Assembly: GCA_037355855.1 (NCBI GenBank)
Contig: CM074759.1
Span: 682,001-746,000 of the forward strand
DNA from: Pseudo-nitzschia pungens
Lineage: Eukaryota > Bacillariophyta > Bacillariophyceae > Bacillariales > Bacillariaceae
Length of the DNA stretch: 64,000 nt
Direction of reading: 5' to 3'
Made by a program: the position numbers and the translations under genes. Numbering within the stretch: the stretch's first letter is position 1; the number at the start of each line of letters is the position of its first letter. Below the pieces are notes generated by a model. It saw only the letters and a program-made list of their open reading frames with translations. It made no database searches and was not told the DNA's origin. Of this stretch, positions 1 to 9,576 are shown piece after piece.

Positions 1-215
1 ATGTTGAGTTGATGTCGTCGAGTGAACTTTGCATCGATGATATCATGATTTTGGTGCAGTAATATCCCTTGTCGTCGCATGACAATTGTGAAGTCTAATA
101 TTATAATTCTGCAAAGACGTCTTCAAAAAAACACTCTATGGCTCATCTTGCGAGGTACAATAGCAAACAGTATTCATCCCAATCATCCGTCCTCGGTCCC
201 CAACCACGATGAACG

Positions 216-1724
216 ATGCCTCCTTTCACTCCGCCTCCAGAATCCTCGTTATCCTCTGCATTACCTGAAGAATCTTCCTTGCTTCGATTCAAGACGACGT
301 TGCTGAAACAACCTATGATTGAAACTCCTGTCAGGGATCGAAGATTTGATCCCCAAGAGCTAATGCATATGGACTTGATCAAGACACCGCAAAATTATAT
401 CGAACACTTACACGATGAGTTCATCAACCCTTTTCAAGACGAAAAGAGCGGATACAACCCAACCGCTCCAAGTTCGGGTATTCTAACTGCATTGGAGTTA
501 TCAAAGCTGGACCCTCCTCGCCGGATGATTTGTCACAGAGACTTCCCTCTACTCCTTGCTCTTCGTAGACGGATGAAAATCGTCGGCGCATCTACGAAAT
601 TTTCGGGCAGCGGACACCCCATCACAAAAGATGTTGATGCCATTGCAATGGCAATGAAACAGCGACGTGGGCTTGAAAATTTCACAATCAATCGGGGACA
701 ATGCCCATTGACCGACCAATTGATGAGAAAATATATCATGGACGCCCTAACGAAAATCTATCCCAATGATCTTCGCAACGCCAAGGCCCGGAGCCAGAAT
801 CGAATGCACTCGGCCACGAATCAGCCCCACAAGATTTCCACCAAATCTTTTCGGGATGATGACGTGAGCAATTCGGATCTTGTCGCATGGGCGGACGATT
901 TCTTGAAGAGTTCCTGTGACGCCAACGAAATCGTCGAGAATAATGAGCAAGTTCAGAAGAAAACCCCGAAAGTGTATTGCACCGAAGCAGAATTGCTCTG
1001 CCATACACCTATTGTATCGAATACTCGCAGTGTCCGGTCTCTCTCCGCCTACAATAAGACCGAGTTGGATCACAACCAAGGAAAAAAGCGTCGTGCTGAA
1101 ATAGCTATAGGGCCCATGAAAAGGGAGAGGCGATGTGCTAGAAAATCCTTGAGAACTTCATCGTTGGATAACGGAAAGAAAGGAAAGGATTCCACGGATT
1201 CCTTCTGCTCCTCTCTCAGCACCAAGCCCTCTGCTGAATCTAAAGCAACCATTCCGAGTGCATCCTCCCCAACCCAAACGATCAAAAGCGATGTTGCGAT
1301 TGCTTTGACTCCTCATCCTTTCAAACATACCAACAAACTCATGGATGAACTTGCACCACCCTCAGTAGTTGCGGTTCAAGCGACCGGGCCATTGAGCGAG
1401 ATGTCTTTTCACAATGGGAGTGCCAGCGTTTTGTGCCGTAAGCGAACGCTTGTCGCACCTGTTCCTACCCCTCGATCTCTACATTTTCAGTCCCTGAACA
1501 ACAATTCTTCAAAAACATGCACTGAACTAAGAACGAATGAAAGTGGTGCAGTAACTCTTGAACACTCGATTGACAAGCCACGAATGTCGATGATCAAAGA
1601 AGAGATCGAGGAAAGCGAAAGTTGCCACGAAGTTGATGATACCCAAAGTTGCAGCGAGAAAGAGAACAACAACAAGACAACAGAATCTCCTCCCCTGCCG
1701 ATCCTTTCTGTTGCGTTTCTGTAA
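216..1724 (+). CDS. Hypothetical protein, 502 aa, low-complexity C-terminal half
   Basis: I do not recognise this protein. The single open frame starts at ATG 216. The first 190 or so residues are the more ordered part, with a basic patch (ALRRRMKIVG, about residue 116) and a short KQRRGLENF segment. The rest is Ser/Thr/Lys-rich with basic clusters such as GKKRRAEIA and KRERRCARK, which look like nuclear localisation signals; this is inference. It ends in an acidic Glu/Ser stretch before SVAFL. An out-of-frame ATG lies only 7 bases upstream at 209 and opens a 20-codon frame (209-268) overlapping the start, so translation may be leaky or regulated. No membrane segment or signal peptide is visible. 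The gene converges with the next one. Confidence 0.55.
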   Translation: MPPFTPPPESSLSSALPEESSLLRFKTTLLKQPMIETPVRDRRFDPQELMHMDLIKTPQNYIEHLHDEFINPFQDEKSGYNPTAPSSGILTALELSKLDPPRRMICHRDFPLLLALRRRMKIVGASTKFSGSGHPITKDVDAIAMAMKQRRGLENFTINRGQCPLTDQLMRKYIMDALTKIYPNDLRNAKARSQNRMHSATNQPHKISTKSFRDDDVSNSDLVAWADDFLKSSCDANEIVENNEQVQKKTPKVYCTEAELLCHTPIVSNTRSVRSLSAYNKTELDHNQGKKRRAEIAIGPMKRERRCARKSLRTSSLDNGKKGKDSTDSFCSSLSTKPSAESKATIPSASSPTQTIKSDVAIALTPHPFKHTNKLMDELAPPSVVAVQATGPLSEMSFHNGSASVLCRKRTLVAPVPTPRSLHFQSLNNNSSKTCTELRTNESGAVTLEHSIDKPRMSMIKEEIEESESCHEVDDTQSCSEKENNNKTTESPPLPILSVAFL

Positions 1725-2141
1725 ATTCGGTGATTTCAGGTGGAATGCATACTCGTCCACTGGCGTACTCCCAACCGATCAAAAGAATTCAATAGGTTGT
1801 TTCTGACGCTAGATGGCATACCCAATAACACATTCAATTCGTTCCATGGAGATAGAAAAGTATTTGTTGAATAATAAAAATAATATTGTAACGTAGCTTT
1901 TCAAACAGACTTTGCAATCGTCATCCAACCTGCCCGGTGTGCGGCCCCTGGGAATACGATGCTGCGAGCGAAGCTATATGAGATTAGTCTTGTCAACGAA
2001 TTTTCGTTATCGCACGTGTGTTACGAAAGCATCGTTTTCGAATGGCTTTTCCGATTGTTTCTTTTCTACCTCAAGACTATTGGAAGTTGTCGATAGCTTC
2101 TGATTTTCCGTTGTTGGTCGTCATCCCTTGTGTTTCGATAT
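1725..2141. other. Convergent intergenic spacer
   Basis: This is the spacer between two converging genes. It is AT-rich with the short run ataaaaataatattg near 1874, plausible 3' untranslated sequence. I see no gene, repeat or RNA in it. Confidence 0.5.
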
Positions 2142-3007
2142 TTAGCTGAAGATATTTCGAAGCCCATCAAGGGCTCCCTTCGGTTCCTTTGGTTCGACAG
2201 GAACAATTTCCTTTGCCTTGTCTTCGGGGAGCCCGTCAAAGGCAAGCTTGTAGCCGAATTCCATCTCGTCCTTCTTTTTTCTCAATTGGGGGTAGGCACG
2301 CATAACGGTGTCTTTCAGCTTGGCTAGATCGCTCCACAGGGAACCGGCAATTCCTCCGTCGAGTTGCTTCTTGGAAATTCCGGACAGCATGCCGCCCTCG
2401 GAGTAGGACTTGGCCAGGGCCGCCGAGCGGTCGTCTCCCTTGAAGCTTCCGCACGGGTACCAGATCTGGAAACGAAAACGCAGCGTCCAAACGAAAATGG
2501 CCGAAACAAACAAAGCGTGAGAACCAAGACACATCGAGTCGTTTCACGACGAGGTTGTGGAACGTATGAATCGGATCGTTTCGCTCTTTAACCGTAAAAT
2601 CTCCGCGGCCCCGATGCCAATGAGCCGTGGTCGCACGACGCGTCGCGGCATGACGCGAAGCAAATGTGTAGCGACAAACATACCTTCTGGGACTTGCTGC
2701 GAACGTAGAGGTTGAAAACGGGAAGACCATCGTCTCCGGGAACCGAGGCGGCTCTCATTTGTTGTTGCATCTGGGCCATTTCCTGCTGGCGAGCGTACTG
2801 GCCACGCATCTGGGGAGGAACATTGGGCTTTCCCTTCTTCATCTCCATGCTGGATCCGTTGTTGAGTACGACAACCTGGTTGGAAGAACCCGCCGTCAAA
2901 CTGCGGCCCCCGAAGGAAGAGGCCGAGGAAGTGGCGGTCCAGGCATCGACGGAGCAGAAAGCAATGGCGGCGGCCAGAACGAGGAAAAGGGAGGAAGAGG
3001 AGTACAT
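2142..3007 (-). CDS. HHL1-like plastid protein (two exons, 215 aa)
   Basis: Two exons: 3007-2684 and 2465-2142, with an intron starting GTATGT and ending TTTCCAG; joining keeps phase 0 and gives KSQK-IWYPCG. The N-terminus (MYSSSSLFLVLAAAIAFC) is a signal peptide ending in VDAWTA, followed by a Ser/Gly-rich stretch, so plastid import is likely, though the expected Phe is replaced by Trp. The core has PQMRGQYARQQEMAQMQQQM, then VFNLYVRSK, WYPCGSFKGDDRSAAL and EFGYKLAFDGL. I recall this pattern from the family of HHL1 (HYPERSENSITIVE TO HIGH LIGHT 1) and its cyanobacterial relatives, thylakoid proteins linked to photosystem II protection. The family assignment is from memory; the gene model itself is well supported. 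It shares a 555-base promoter with the divergent GST-like gene. Confidence 0.72.
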
Positions 3008-3562
3008 GGTGTTGTTGCGTGAAAAGGGCACGGAAGGGTTATGAAGTCTTCGATGTCGAGAGAGGCTTCGGCGGGTTGGATCAGAGAATATAAATCGAAC
3101 CAATATGCGATCTGCAATACGAGTATTTACCTGTACTCGTAGTTAAACGTGCTCACGACGATGATGCAGATGCAGCTGATGCGGATGATACCACACGTGA
3201 TGATTGGGTAATGATTCACATCACAATCATCCCGTTGAGTTGTTTTCACGCGTGGAACACAGCGGAGACAGCGACAAAAATACCTCGAATTTACCGCAGC
3301 ATCCCGACTCCTGACGTCATAGCGGAGGACTTATTTCACATATCTTCCACAAACTGGTACTAACCATAAGATCTTACCTTCGTGAGTTGTCGGAAGATCT
3401 GATCATCATAATATTACAAGCAGATTAGTGATCGAAGATCGTCTCAAAGTATCTCATTGCACCTCCCTCTCTGCCCTGCCAAGACAACCCCAGTTGGAAA
3501 GCTTCGAGCGTGCCCTTGGTTCCTGCAGCCGTACGTACTCAAGCTTCGACAAGGTCGACACA
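3008..3562. promoter_or_regulatory. Divergent promoter region with a perfect CRE palindrome
   Basis: This separates two genes transcribed away from each other, the HHL1-like gene and the GST-like gene. TGACGTCA at 3312-3319 is the full cAMP-response element palindrome bound by bZIP proteins. Related TGACGT/ACGTCA elements are known to mediate CO2 and light responses in a Phaeodactylum carbonic anhydrase promoter. A role here is inference. A run of GATG repeats (about 3160-3200) lies on the HHL1-like side. Confidence 0.4.
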
Positions 3563-4450
3563 ATGGTCTTCTGGACAGCCAAATTCATTCTCTGCGCACA
3601 AATAATACTAATCTTGTTTCCAATCGCTACGGATTCCTTTTCGTTGAGCATGGCGGCATCCGGATTGGGGAAAACGAAAACTCCCTCTCTCTTGTTCGTA
3701 ACGAACAAAATGTGCCCCTTTGCGCAAAAGGTGAGTCGGCGGCTGTTATCAAGGTATTTACAATCCGAAAAATCGTGCTCTCATGATCGTTCTGGGTCTC
3801 TGATCGAACCGTGGAAACAAACTCACCTGTGGATAACACAACGCATTCCAAAGGCATGGATCGCTCTGGAGGCAGCGGAGGTACCCTACAAATTCGAACA
3901 AATCTCGCTGTACGGCGGTGGCGGAAAGCCTCCGTGGTTCATGAAACTCAACCCTCGAGGTACGGTACCCGTCCTCGTTGTCAACAACGACAACGAGAAA
4001 GAAAAGGTAGTCCTCGCCGACTCCGATCTCATCCTGGATGAAATGAAACTGGTCGTGGATTCCGTCGCCGGTTCGGGAGACTCCCTGGTGGCCGCACCGG
4101 AAAACGAGGCAACAACAGCCAAGATTGCGGCCTTTCGAACGGCGCTGAACGAATTCCTTCCCATCGGAAAAAGCGCGGTCCTGGGGGGCGACCGGGAGCG
4201 AATGTGGGCCAAGCTGCGGGAACTCGATGCCCTCATGGACGAGTCGAAAAGCGGAACGTCGTTCCTGGCCGGGACCGAACGACCCACCGTTGCCGATTGC
4301 GCCGGCTTTCCCTTTTTGTGGCGCATCGACCACGAATTCGGCGGCTGGGAGAGTCACGGCTGTTCCAACATTCCGGTCTGGCTGGATCGGTGCCAGAGGG
4401 AGCCGGCGTTTGCCAAAAGTGTGCAGTCGTCGTGGTGGTGGTGGTGGTAA
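3563..4450 (+). CDS. Glutathione S-transferase-like protein (omega/DHAR-type N-terminus), signal peptide, Trp-run C-terminus
   Basis: Two exons: 3563-3730 and 3854-4450 (254 aa). The intron at 3731-3853 begins GTGAGT. Removing it joins KMCPFAQK to AWIALEAAEVPYKFEQI, the classical thioredoxin-fold start of a GST, followed by NPRGTVPVLV (cis-Pro, glutathione contact) and LADSDLILDEM. The CPFA motif with an active-site Cys is typical of omega and DHAR classes, which perform thiol transfer or dehydroascorbate reduction. The C-terminal half (GTSFLAGTERPTVADCAGF) fits the helical GST domain. Residues 1-25 form a hydrophobic signal sequence ending near DSFSLSMA, so plastid or secretory routing is possible. 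The intron is 123 bases with no in-frame stop, so retention would add 41 residues. The protein ends in five consecutive tryptophans. I chose ATG 3563 because it starts the hydrophobic leader. Confidence 0.78.
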   Translation: MVFWTAKFILCAQIILILFPIATDSFSLSMAASGLGKTKTPSLLFVTNKMCPFAQKVSRRLLSRYLQSEKSCSHDRSGSLIEPWKQTHLWITQRIPKAWIALEAAEVPYKFEQISLYGGGGKPPWFMKLNPRGTVPVLVVNNDNEKEKVVLADSDLILDEMKLVVDSVAGSGDSLVAAPENEATTAKIAAFRTALNEFLPIGKSAVLGGDRERMWAKLRELDALMDESKSGTSFLAGTERPTVADCAGFPFLWRIDHEFGGWESHGCSNIPVWLDRCQREPAFAKSVQSSWWWWW

Positions 4451-5334
4451 TCGGGGGCGAGGTTTTGCCTCTGGAACAAACTGCTTGCTTTGGTTCGTGG
4501 CGGTTTGTGGTGAGGAGGGCAGTGAGAGACCGGGCCGAACGATCGAGTTCATTGGCAGATTCCATTTCATCCGATATCCGGAAAAGTGCGGTGGCCGCAA
4601 AACCGACTTTTAGTCGCTTTTGTCTGTTTGCTGAAATTGTCGAACTGTCATTCGCGCACGGTGGCCGACAATCAACGTTGGTTCACCGCGTTCTTTCGAG
4701 AACAACAAGGGTTACGAATCAACGAAGCTATGTGACGTTTGACCGTGGCGTACATTTTGTTTGCTACTGAAACGATAAACTCAACAGGGCGCAAGACAAT
4801 GGTTGCATTCTTTTTTGTAAGATCATCGTATGATGTTATGAAATAATAGTGCTTTTGTTATTTTTTTGAGATGAAATTTTGAGACAGTGATGTTCTGTAA
4901 AAACATGAATGAACGACGAAGGCATTAAAGACTTGTTATGTCTCTGTCTAATCAGCAGTAGTGAGGCATGTCAAGTCGATCCGTAGTCGAAGCAATTGTG
5001 CCGGCCGCTTGATGTTACAGATAAAAGATTCCGAGTGAGATGAAGTTGCGAAGAACGAATATCAATGTTTGTGTTGACATGATACAAAAATAAAAACACC
5101 AAACCAATACTCGCGTTGAACAACGATCTTCGGAGTGGGTTCGAGCCGGATCGTTGGCCTTGGTATATGCAGCTTTTATTCATGTTGTTGTTCCTCTGGA
5201 ATGTTTTGATGCAGCGGGACAATATGTATATATATAGAATATTTGGATTGAGAGAGAAAAGTGTCATTTGTGTCGGTCAAGACTTTTGCATGACGCAAAA
5301 CTGGCCGTATCGCGATATGGAGAAATGGACATTC
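4451..5334. other. Convergent intergenic region
   Basis: I see no convincing gene in this 884-base stretch. Open frames here have no recognisable motif and mostly mirror the GST-like gene's end. It contains T-rich runs near 4860 and a microsatellite-like tatatatata around 5226. Confidence 0.45.
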
Positions 5335-6592
5335 TTATCGGAACTGATTTCCTGATCTCGTAAGACCAATGTTCACGTTTTGGAGTCGTTTGCTTCTTCG
5401 TTTGGGTTTGGGTCGCAATTTGTTTTTTCTTCCTCTGCGTACCTTCCGTTTGCTGGTCTTTGTCAAAGCGATATTGCCACCACCAGCTTCGTGATTGTTG
5501 TCATGAATGGCGGCAGCAGCGAATGATGGATTTCTTCGCATCAGGACAAAAATTCCATCCAAATGAACATCCGGATTCGATGCCAAGGATATGAGTAGCT
5601 TGAGCTGTTCGAGCCGATAAAGAGTTACCAGATATTCGTTGACTAAGGCATCCACTCTACTTTTACCATTGTCCTTAGCAAACGTAAAAGTACGGTGTCT
5701 TGTCTTCGTCGTCTTTGTGAAAGAGAAATCCGAATTGAGATGCGAAGTAACGAATCCCTAACGCAAACACAAATTTGAAGGGCTCAAATGGTCGGGAGCA
5801 GATCCAGATACCGAGTGCCAAGGAATGCAGAGGAACACATTCAAAATTATTTTTGGAAGCTAGTGCTCGAGGATTCAATTGAACCAAATAAAAAAATCGA
5901 CGTTTCGAGAAATACTCCGTTCTACAAATACAATTCAGCAGGTCATAGTCAACGACGTCGCTTGCATGAAAAAGGTTCATTTCTCGTAGTTCTTGCATAA
6001 CAAATAGCGTTCGTTGATCACTCAATTTCCGACACTCCTTCTTGTCGCGAAATGTAGACCCAAAAGTAGCAAGATGCACCAAGAAATTTTTGTCGTCGAC
6101 ATCGTCGTCATCATCCCATGTTTCAAGCAACCCCCATCGATTTTCTTGTGAGTAACCATGAACATCGTCTTCGAATTCCTTAGCTAACTTCACAATAGTT
6201 GGCACAAAAGAAATCGATCGCAGATCTCTCGCCAAGAAAATCAAAAGAGGAACATTGTAAAAATCCACGCGGTAACGGGTTTCTAGGACTTGAGGGTGGA
6301 AACGCACCGCTGTCTCAATGTGTTCCGTCGTTAAGATAGGATGACTACTGGGCACATTTTCAAAAAATGACCTGACATAGCTTCCCAAGGTATTGAGCGC
6401 CGCTGCTCTGGGAAATGGCCCGAGAAATGCGTCGAGGGATGCTCTTGCACTCACCGGTGAGTCAATAAGAGTGTCCATCAGCTCAACCACTGCACGCGAA
6501 AGACGTTCGTAGTCCGTAAGTCTCCCATTGTACACGACATTTCCGTCCCGGTATGTGGCACCACTGTTGCTGCTACCTTGAGGTGAAGACAT
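5335..6592 (-). CDS. Diatom repeat-family protein (ankyrin-like), reading frame broken once
   Basis: Two frames together form one protein. Frame 1 starts at ATG 6592 and runs to a TAA at 5675; frame 2 carries on to 5335. Frame 1 has helical repeats with the pattern NPRALAS..FECVPLHSLAL, then PFKFVFALGIRYF and DKTPYFYVC. Frame 2 resumes at KDNGKSRVDALV and ends with DVHLDGIFVLMRRNP. I recall this order of motifs from a large family of uncharacterised, ankyrin-like proteins in Fragilariopsis and Pseudo-nitzschia, where the segment reads TP-x-x-x-A-C then a Gly and Val-rich helix, then IHLD..YFLLRREP. Skipping one base at about 5675 restores the expected continuity. No intron fits, since the two parts abut. 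The C-terminus is very basic (RRGRKNKLRPKPKRR). It may be a recent pseudogene, an assembly indel or a recoded gene. Function unknown. Confidence 0.65.
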
Positions 6593-7134
6593 CGTTAGTC
6601 GTTCTTACTGATTGATTGAATTGAGATTTCCTTCTTCTTCGTCTGTTCCAATGCTTTTTCAAAAGCATTCAATCATTTCTCTCTTTTTTGAGAGCAATGA
6701 TTGATTGGCGGAACTGGTACGAGAAAAGGAACAAAAAATGCATCCGACACGGAACAGAAGCATCGAACACCGAGGGCCCCGACATCTTTCTCTCAAAATC
6801 AATCAAAAAACAAAAACGAAAAAGCCTTGTTCGATTGCAATGACATCCAAAACTACGGGACTCGATAAATTTGAGTCGTTAGTCGTGATCACAGCGGTGA
6901 TAAGGTATCTTTTCCACCGAACCTCATTCAACGTCCTAGGCCCTACCGGTAATTACCGGTTGCCGGTAGGGGCCTTAGGGCTTCGCAAACTGAAGCTCCA
7001 GGACAAATGAACGATGGGGATGTCAATGGAAAGAAGTAGACTGTGACCAGTGAACAACATCAAACAATACTCGTAACAACAAAACTAATATCAACCACAG
7101 CCAACAGTATTGCCACACGCACCGCAGGAAAACA
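6593..7134. promoter_or_regulatory. Divergent intergenic region
   Basis: This separates the repeat-family gene from the plastid membrane protein gene. The main feature is the GC-rich hairpin described separately at 6935-6979. The remainder is AT-rich without a convincing frame. Confidence 0.4.
6935..6979. repeat. GC-rich hairpin with nested 16-base palindrome
   Basis: The arms are CCTAGGCCCTACCGG (6935-6949) and CCGGTAGGGGCCTTAGG (6963-6979), complementary apart from two single-base bulges. Nested inside is the perfect palindrome ACCGGTAATTACCGGT at 6945-6960. It lies about 155 bases upstream of the start at 7135. It could be a dimeric operator or a decayed foldback element. Confidence 0.6.
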
Positions 7135-8256
7135 ATGATTCTCACGCGCAGTCCGCTCGTGCCTCTGCTTGTTTCTGCTCTGGTCCCGCAGCACGCGAAT
7201 GGATTTTCGACCGTGATTCGACAACCGCTTTCGTTCGGACGATCGAACCATGCATCGTTTCGCGGGATGCCATCGGCGGTCATTGCCGCGCCCGTGCCCT
7301 TTTCCCTGCGACACAATGGCAAGAGCAGGTGTGCAAAACCCGGGTTGGGGGCAACGGAGGAAGACGGAGAAGAATCCGAAACAGCCGATGCGGAAGGGAT
7401 GGAAAAGAAGGTTGCCGGCCGAAAGAAACGACTCAAAATGGGCTATCAGCTGGCATCATCTGCCTATGCGGCGGCGGCTCTGTTCGTTCTGGCTTCCTGG
7501 GGGGGCGTCACCTCGAGCTCCCTCTATTACGTCTTCGGGGGCGGCCCGTTGACCGCGGCGGCCATTTTGTACATACTCAGGGGAGCCGCCGCCCACGATC
7601 GACTCGGCAGCGACACCTACAAGCGTTTGAATCTTGCCATGATTGCCTTTGCACTCGTCCAACTGGTGATACCCACGGGAACGATGCCGTGGCCGAATCG
7701 TCTCGCCTTCAAGGTTCCCGGTTTCCTCACTCTTGTCAACGGAATCAAGGGATATGGATACGGATGCCTGGGCTGGGACAAATCGAAAGAAATGACAACC
7801 GTGCCGACGGATTTCACGCAAGGCATCAAATCGACAATCAAAGGCATGACCGTGATCAAGGCAAAATCGGTGGGCTACGTCGTTGGCACCCTCATCATGG
7901 GATCCATGTCGCTGCTCAAGTCGAAGGAGTTGGTCGCCATGTTGTTGTTTCCGAGCTCGACGGAGGCACCTGCCTCCGTCGTGACAATCTTCACCAAGCT
8001 TTCGAAAATGGCCCGGCTTGGGTTGGTGGCAACGGTCATGTATACCCTGAAGGATGCTTCGGATCGAGATCGGTTGAGCGGAACGACCTTTGTGCAGCTG
8101 AACTATCTGGCCGCGGCTGCGTTTTCGAGCATTGCCCTCTACTTGTTGCCGACGTGGGGAACAGCTTCGTCCATTGGCCAGGTACTATTGGTGAGTGGCA
8201 TAGCCGCGATGACACTTTACGAGGGGATTGTCAACAAAAAGGCAAAGAATGCGTGA
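7135..8256 (+). CDS. Plastid-targeted multi-span membrane protein, unknown function (373 aa)
   Basis: I do not recognise the family. The N-terminus (MILTRSPLVPLLVSALVPQ) is a signal peptide, followed by HANGF-STVIRQ, an ASAFAP-like cleavage site with the decisive Phe, then a basic/Ser transit region and an acidic linker (about residues 60-90). From about residue 100 there are roughly eight hydrophobic segments arranged as two similar halves: YQLASSAYAAAALFVLASW with GGGPLTAAAILYILRG, and later RLGLVATVMYTLKDASDRD with LNYLAAAAFSSIALYLLP. Both halves have an HDRLGSDTY / SDRDRLSGTT-like loop (residues about 156 and 304), suggesting an internal duplication. A plastid envelope or thylakoid location is inferred. 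An overlapping frame of 405 codons in another phase is a shadow. Single exon, start ATG 7135. Confidence 0.78.
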   Translation: MILTRSPLVPLLVSALVPQHANGFSTVIRQPLSFGRSNHASFRGMPSAVIAAPVPFSLRHNGKSRCAKPGLGATEEDGEESETADAEGMEKKVAGRKKRLKMGYQLASSAYAAAALFVLASWGGVTSSSLYYVFGGGPLTAAAILYILRGAAAHDRLGSDTYKRLNLAMIAFALVQLVIPTGTMPWPNRLAFKVPGFLTLVNGIKGYGYGCLGWDKSKEMTTVPTDFTQGIKSTIKGMTVIKAKSVGYVVGTLIMGSMSLLKSKELVAMLLFPSSTEAPASVVTIFTKLSKMARLGLVATVMYTLKDASDRDRLSGTTFVQLNYLAAAAFSSIALYLLPTWGTASSIGQVLLVSGIAAMTLYEGIVNKKAKNA

Positions 8257-9576
8257 GACGAGAGTTTCTACTAGCAGCAGGAAAGATTGATTCCTGTGAA
8301 AAGGTTGAGTCCGGGCGGTATGAGTAGTAGTAGTTGTTCTGGTTTTTACAAAGCGTGTTGCGCACGGTGCGGTTTCGCAAACGTGTGTTACAATATAACA
8401 GTAGCCTGGTGCATTCAATTCCAATTTTACGTGTAGGGTACCATCTTTTATACGATTGGCCATAATATTACGAGATCGTATTGTTTTCTCTCCGGGATCG
8501 CAGCAGTATTCCTCATGCGAACGCGTCTTCCAGCACAACATTCTAAAGATTCTTCCTTCCCAGCACTCAAGAAGTTCAATGCACCATATATTCGTCGTGA
8601 TTCTTCATTTTTTTCAAAGAAATGCCATGAAGACCTCCTTCGCTCCGAGTGGATCCCACCAAAGTTGAAACCAAAAGATACTAATCATCAGTGATGGTGG
8701 GATCAGTCAGCAGTGATCCTAACAAGAAAGAAATCTCTCCACGATTTGGTACTGTAGGAAACACATGATGCAAATGTCCCCTTTACCTCCTGCGGCATCA
8801 TTCGAACCAAACTCTACTTCAACAAATACAGGAGTGGAGGCGGTCAATTTTTTTGTATTTACTATATTTTTTCTGTGTGAATTGCTGCACTCTTTGATCC
8901 ATCGCAAATGATTGAATAGTACCCACCACTTCTGCCCAATCTTCTCACTACTACTAATTGGTGGTCTTGAAACCTCTCAGCTGAGAATAAACAGGGATGG
9001 GTATTATTCTCAACAAAACGAAAGTACGGTAGGAGAAGTACTACATACCGTATCGTATGCACCCCAAGTCGCTTGCTTAGAAGGAAACTGATTTCGATGG
9101 GAATGAAAGTAAAAAACAGTAACTACTTCGTAAGATCTTACTTCGTACCAAATAATTATCACTGCTATGGATACTAACTTAGTGCAGCAGTAATTCGTAA
9201 TAATCATCGATGACGATGTTGCATCACAATGCGAAAGGGCTTAATTTGTCACCAAGATTCCTCATTCAAATTTCACGACTTTCAATCGTACACGGCTAGC
9301 TACTTCGTACTACCACTACATACTGCTATGTTTCGTAGGCAATATCCAACTTATGAGAGAACAATTCATCGCGTCGCAACTCACTTTTTCATCAACGAAG
9401 ACGACGTGTAGCGGTATTCTACACTACGTGTACAGCATCCGTATTTGTTGTTCACGGAGAAAAATATCCAACTCGTTTGTAACCGTAAGGTTACACCCTT
9501 AGTCACAGAACTTCGAGCACCATTATTTTTTTCATCTACAAATCGGACGAGAGTTACCCAAATCATCGTAACGACC
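8257..9576. other. Intergenic region without a convincing gene
   Basis: This 1.3-kb stretch has only short frames without motifs. It holds one copy of the recurrent word GTAAGGTTAC at 9485-9494 and several TACTTCGTA-like words (9118-9150, 9300-9310). It probably contains the 3' end of the preceding gene and the promoter of the FAD monooxygenase. Confidence 0.45.

Noticed and set aside
3758..4600. 280-codon minus-strand frame over the GST-like gene
   Set aside because: Antisense shadow; low-complexity RPRLPPPPPRR composition arises from the Trp and Gly codons on the plus strand.
5130..5150. GGGTTCGAGCC, resembling a tRNA B box
   Set aside because: No D arm, acceptor pairing or anticodon stem could be built around it.
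7110..8327. 405-codon frame overlapping the plastid membrane protein
   Set aside because: Same region in another phase, basic and Gly/Cys/His-rich without hydrophobic helices; the accepted frame has a signal peptide and membrane spans.
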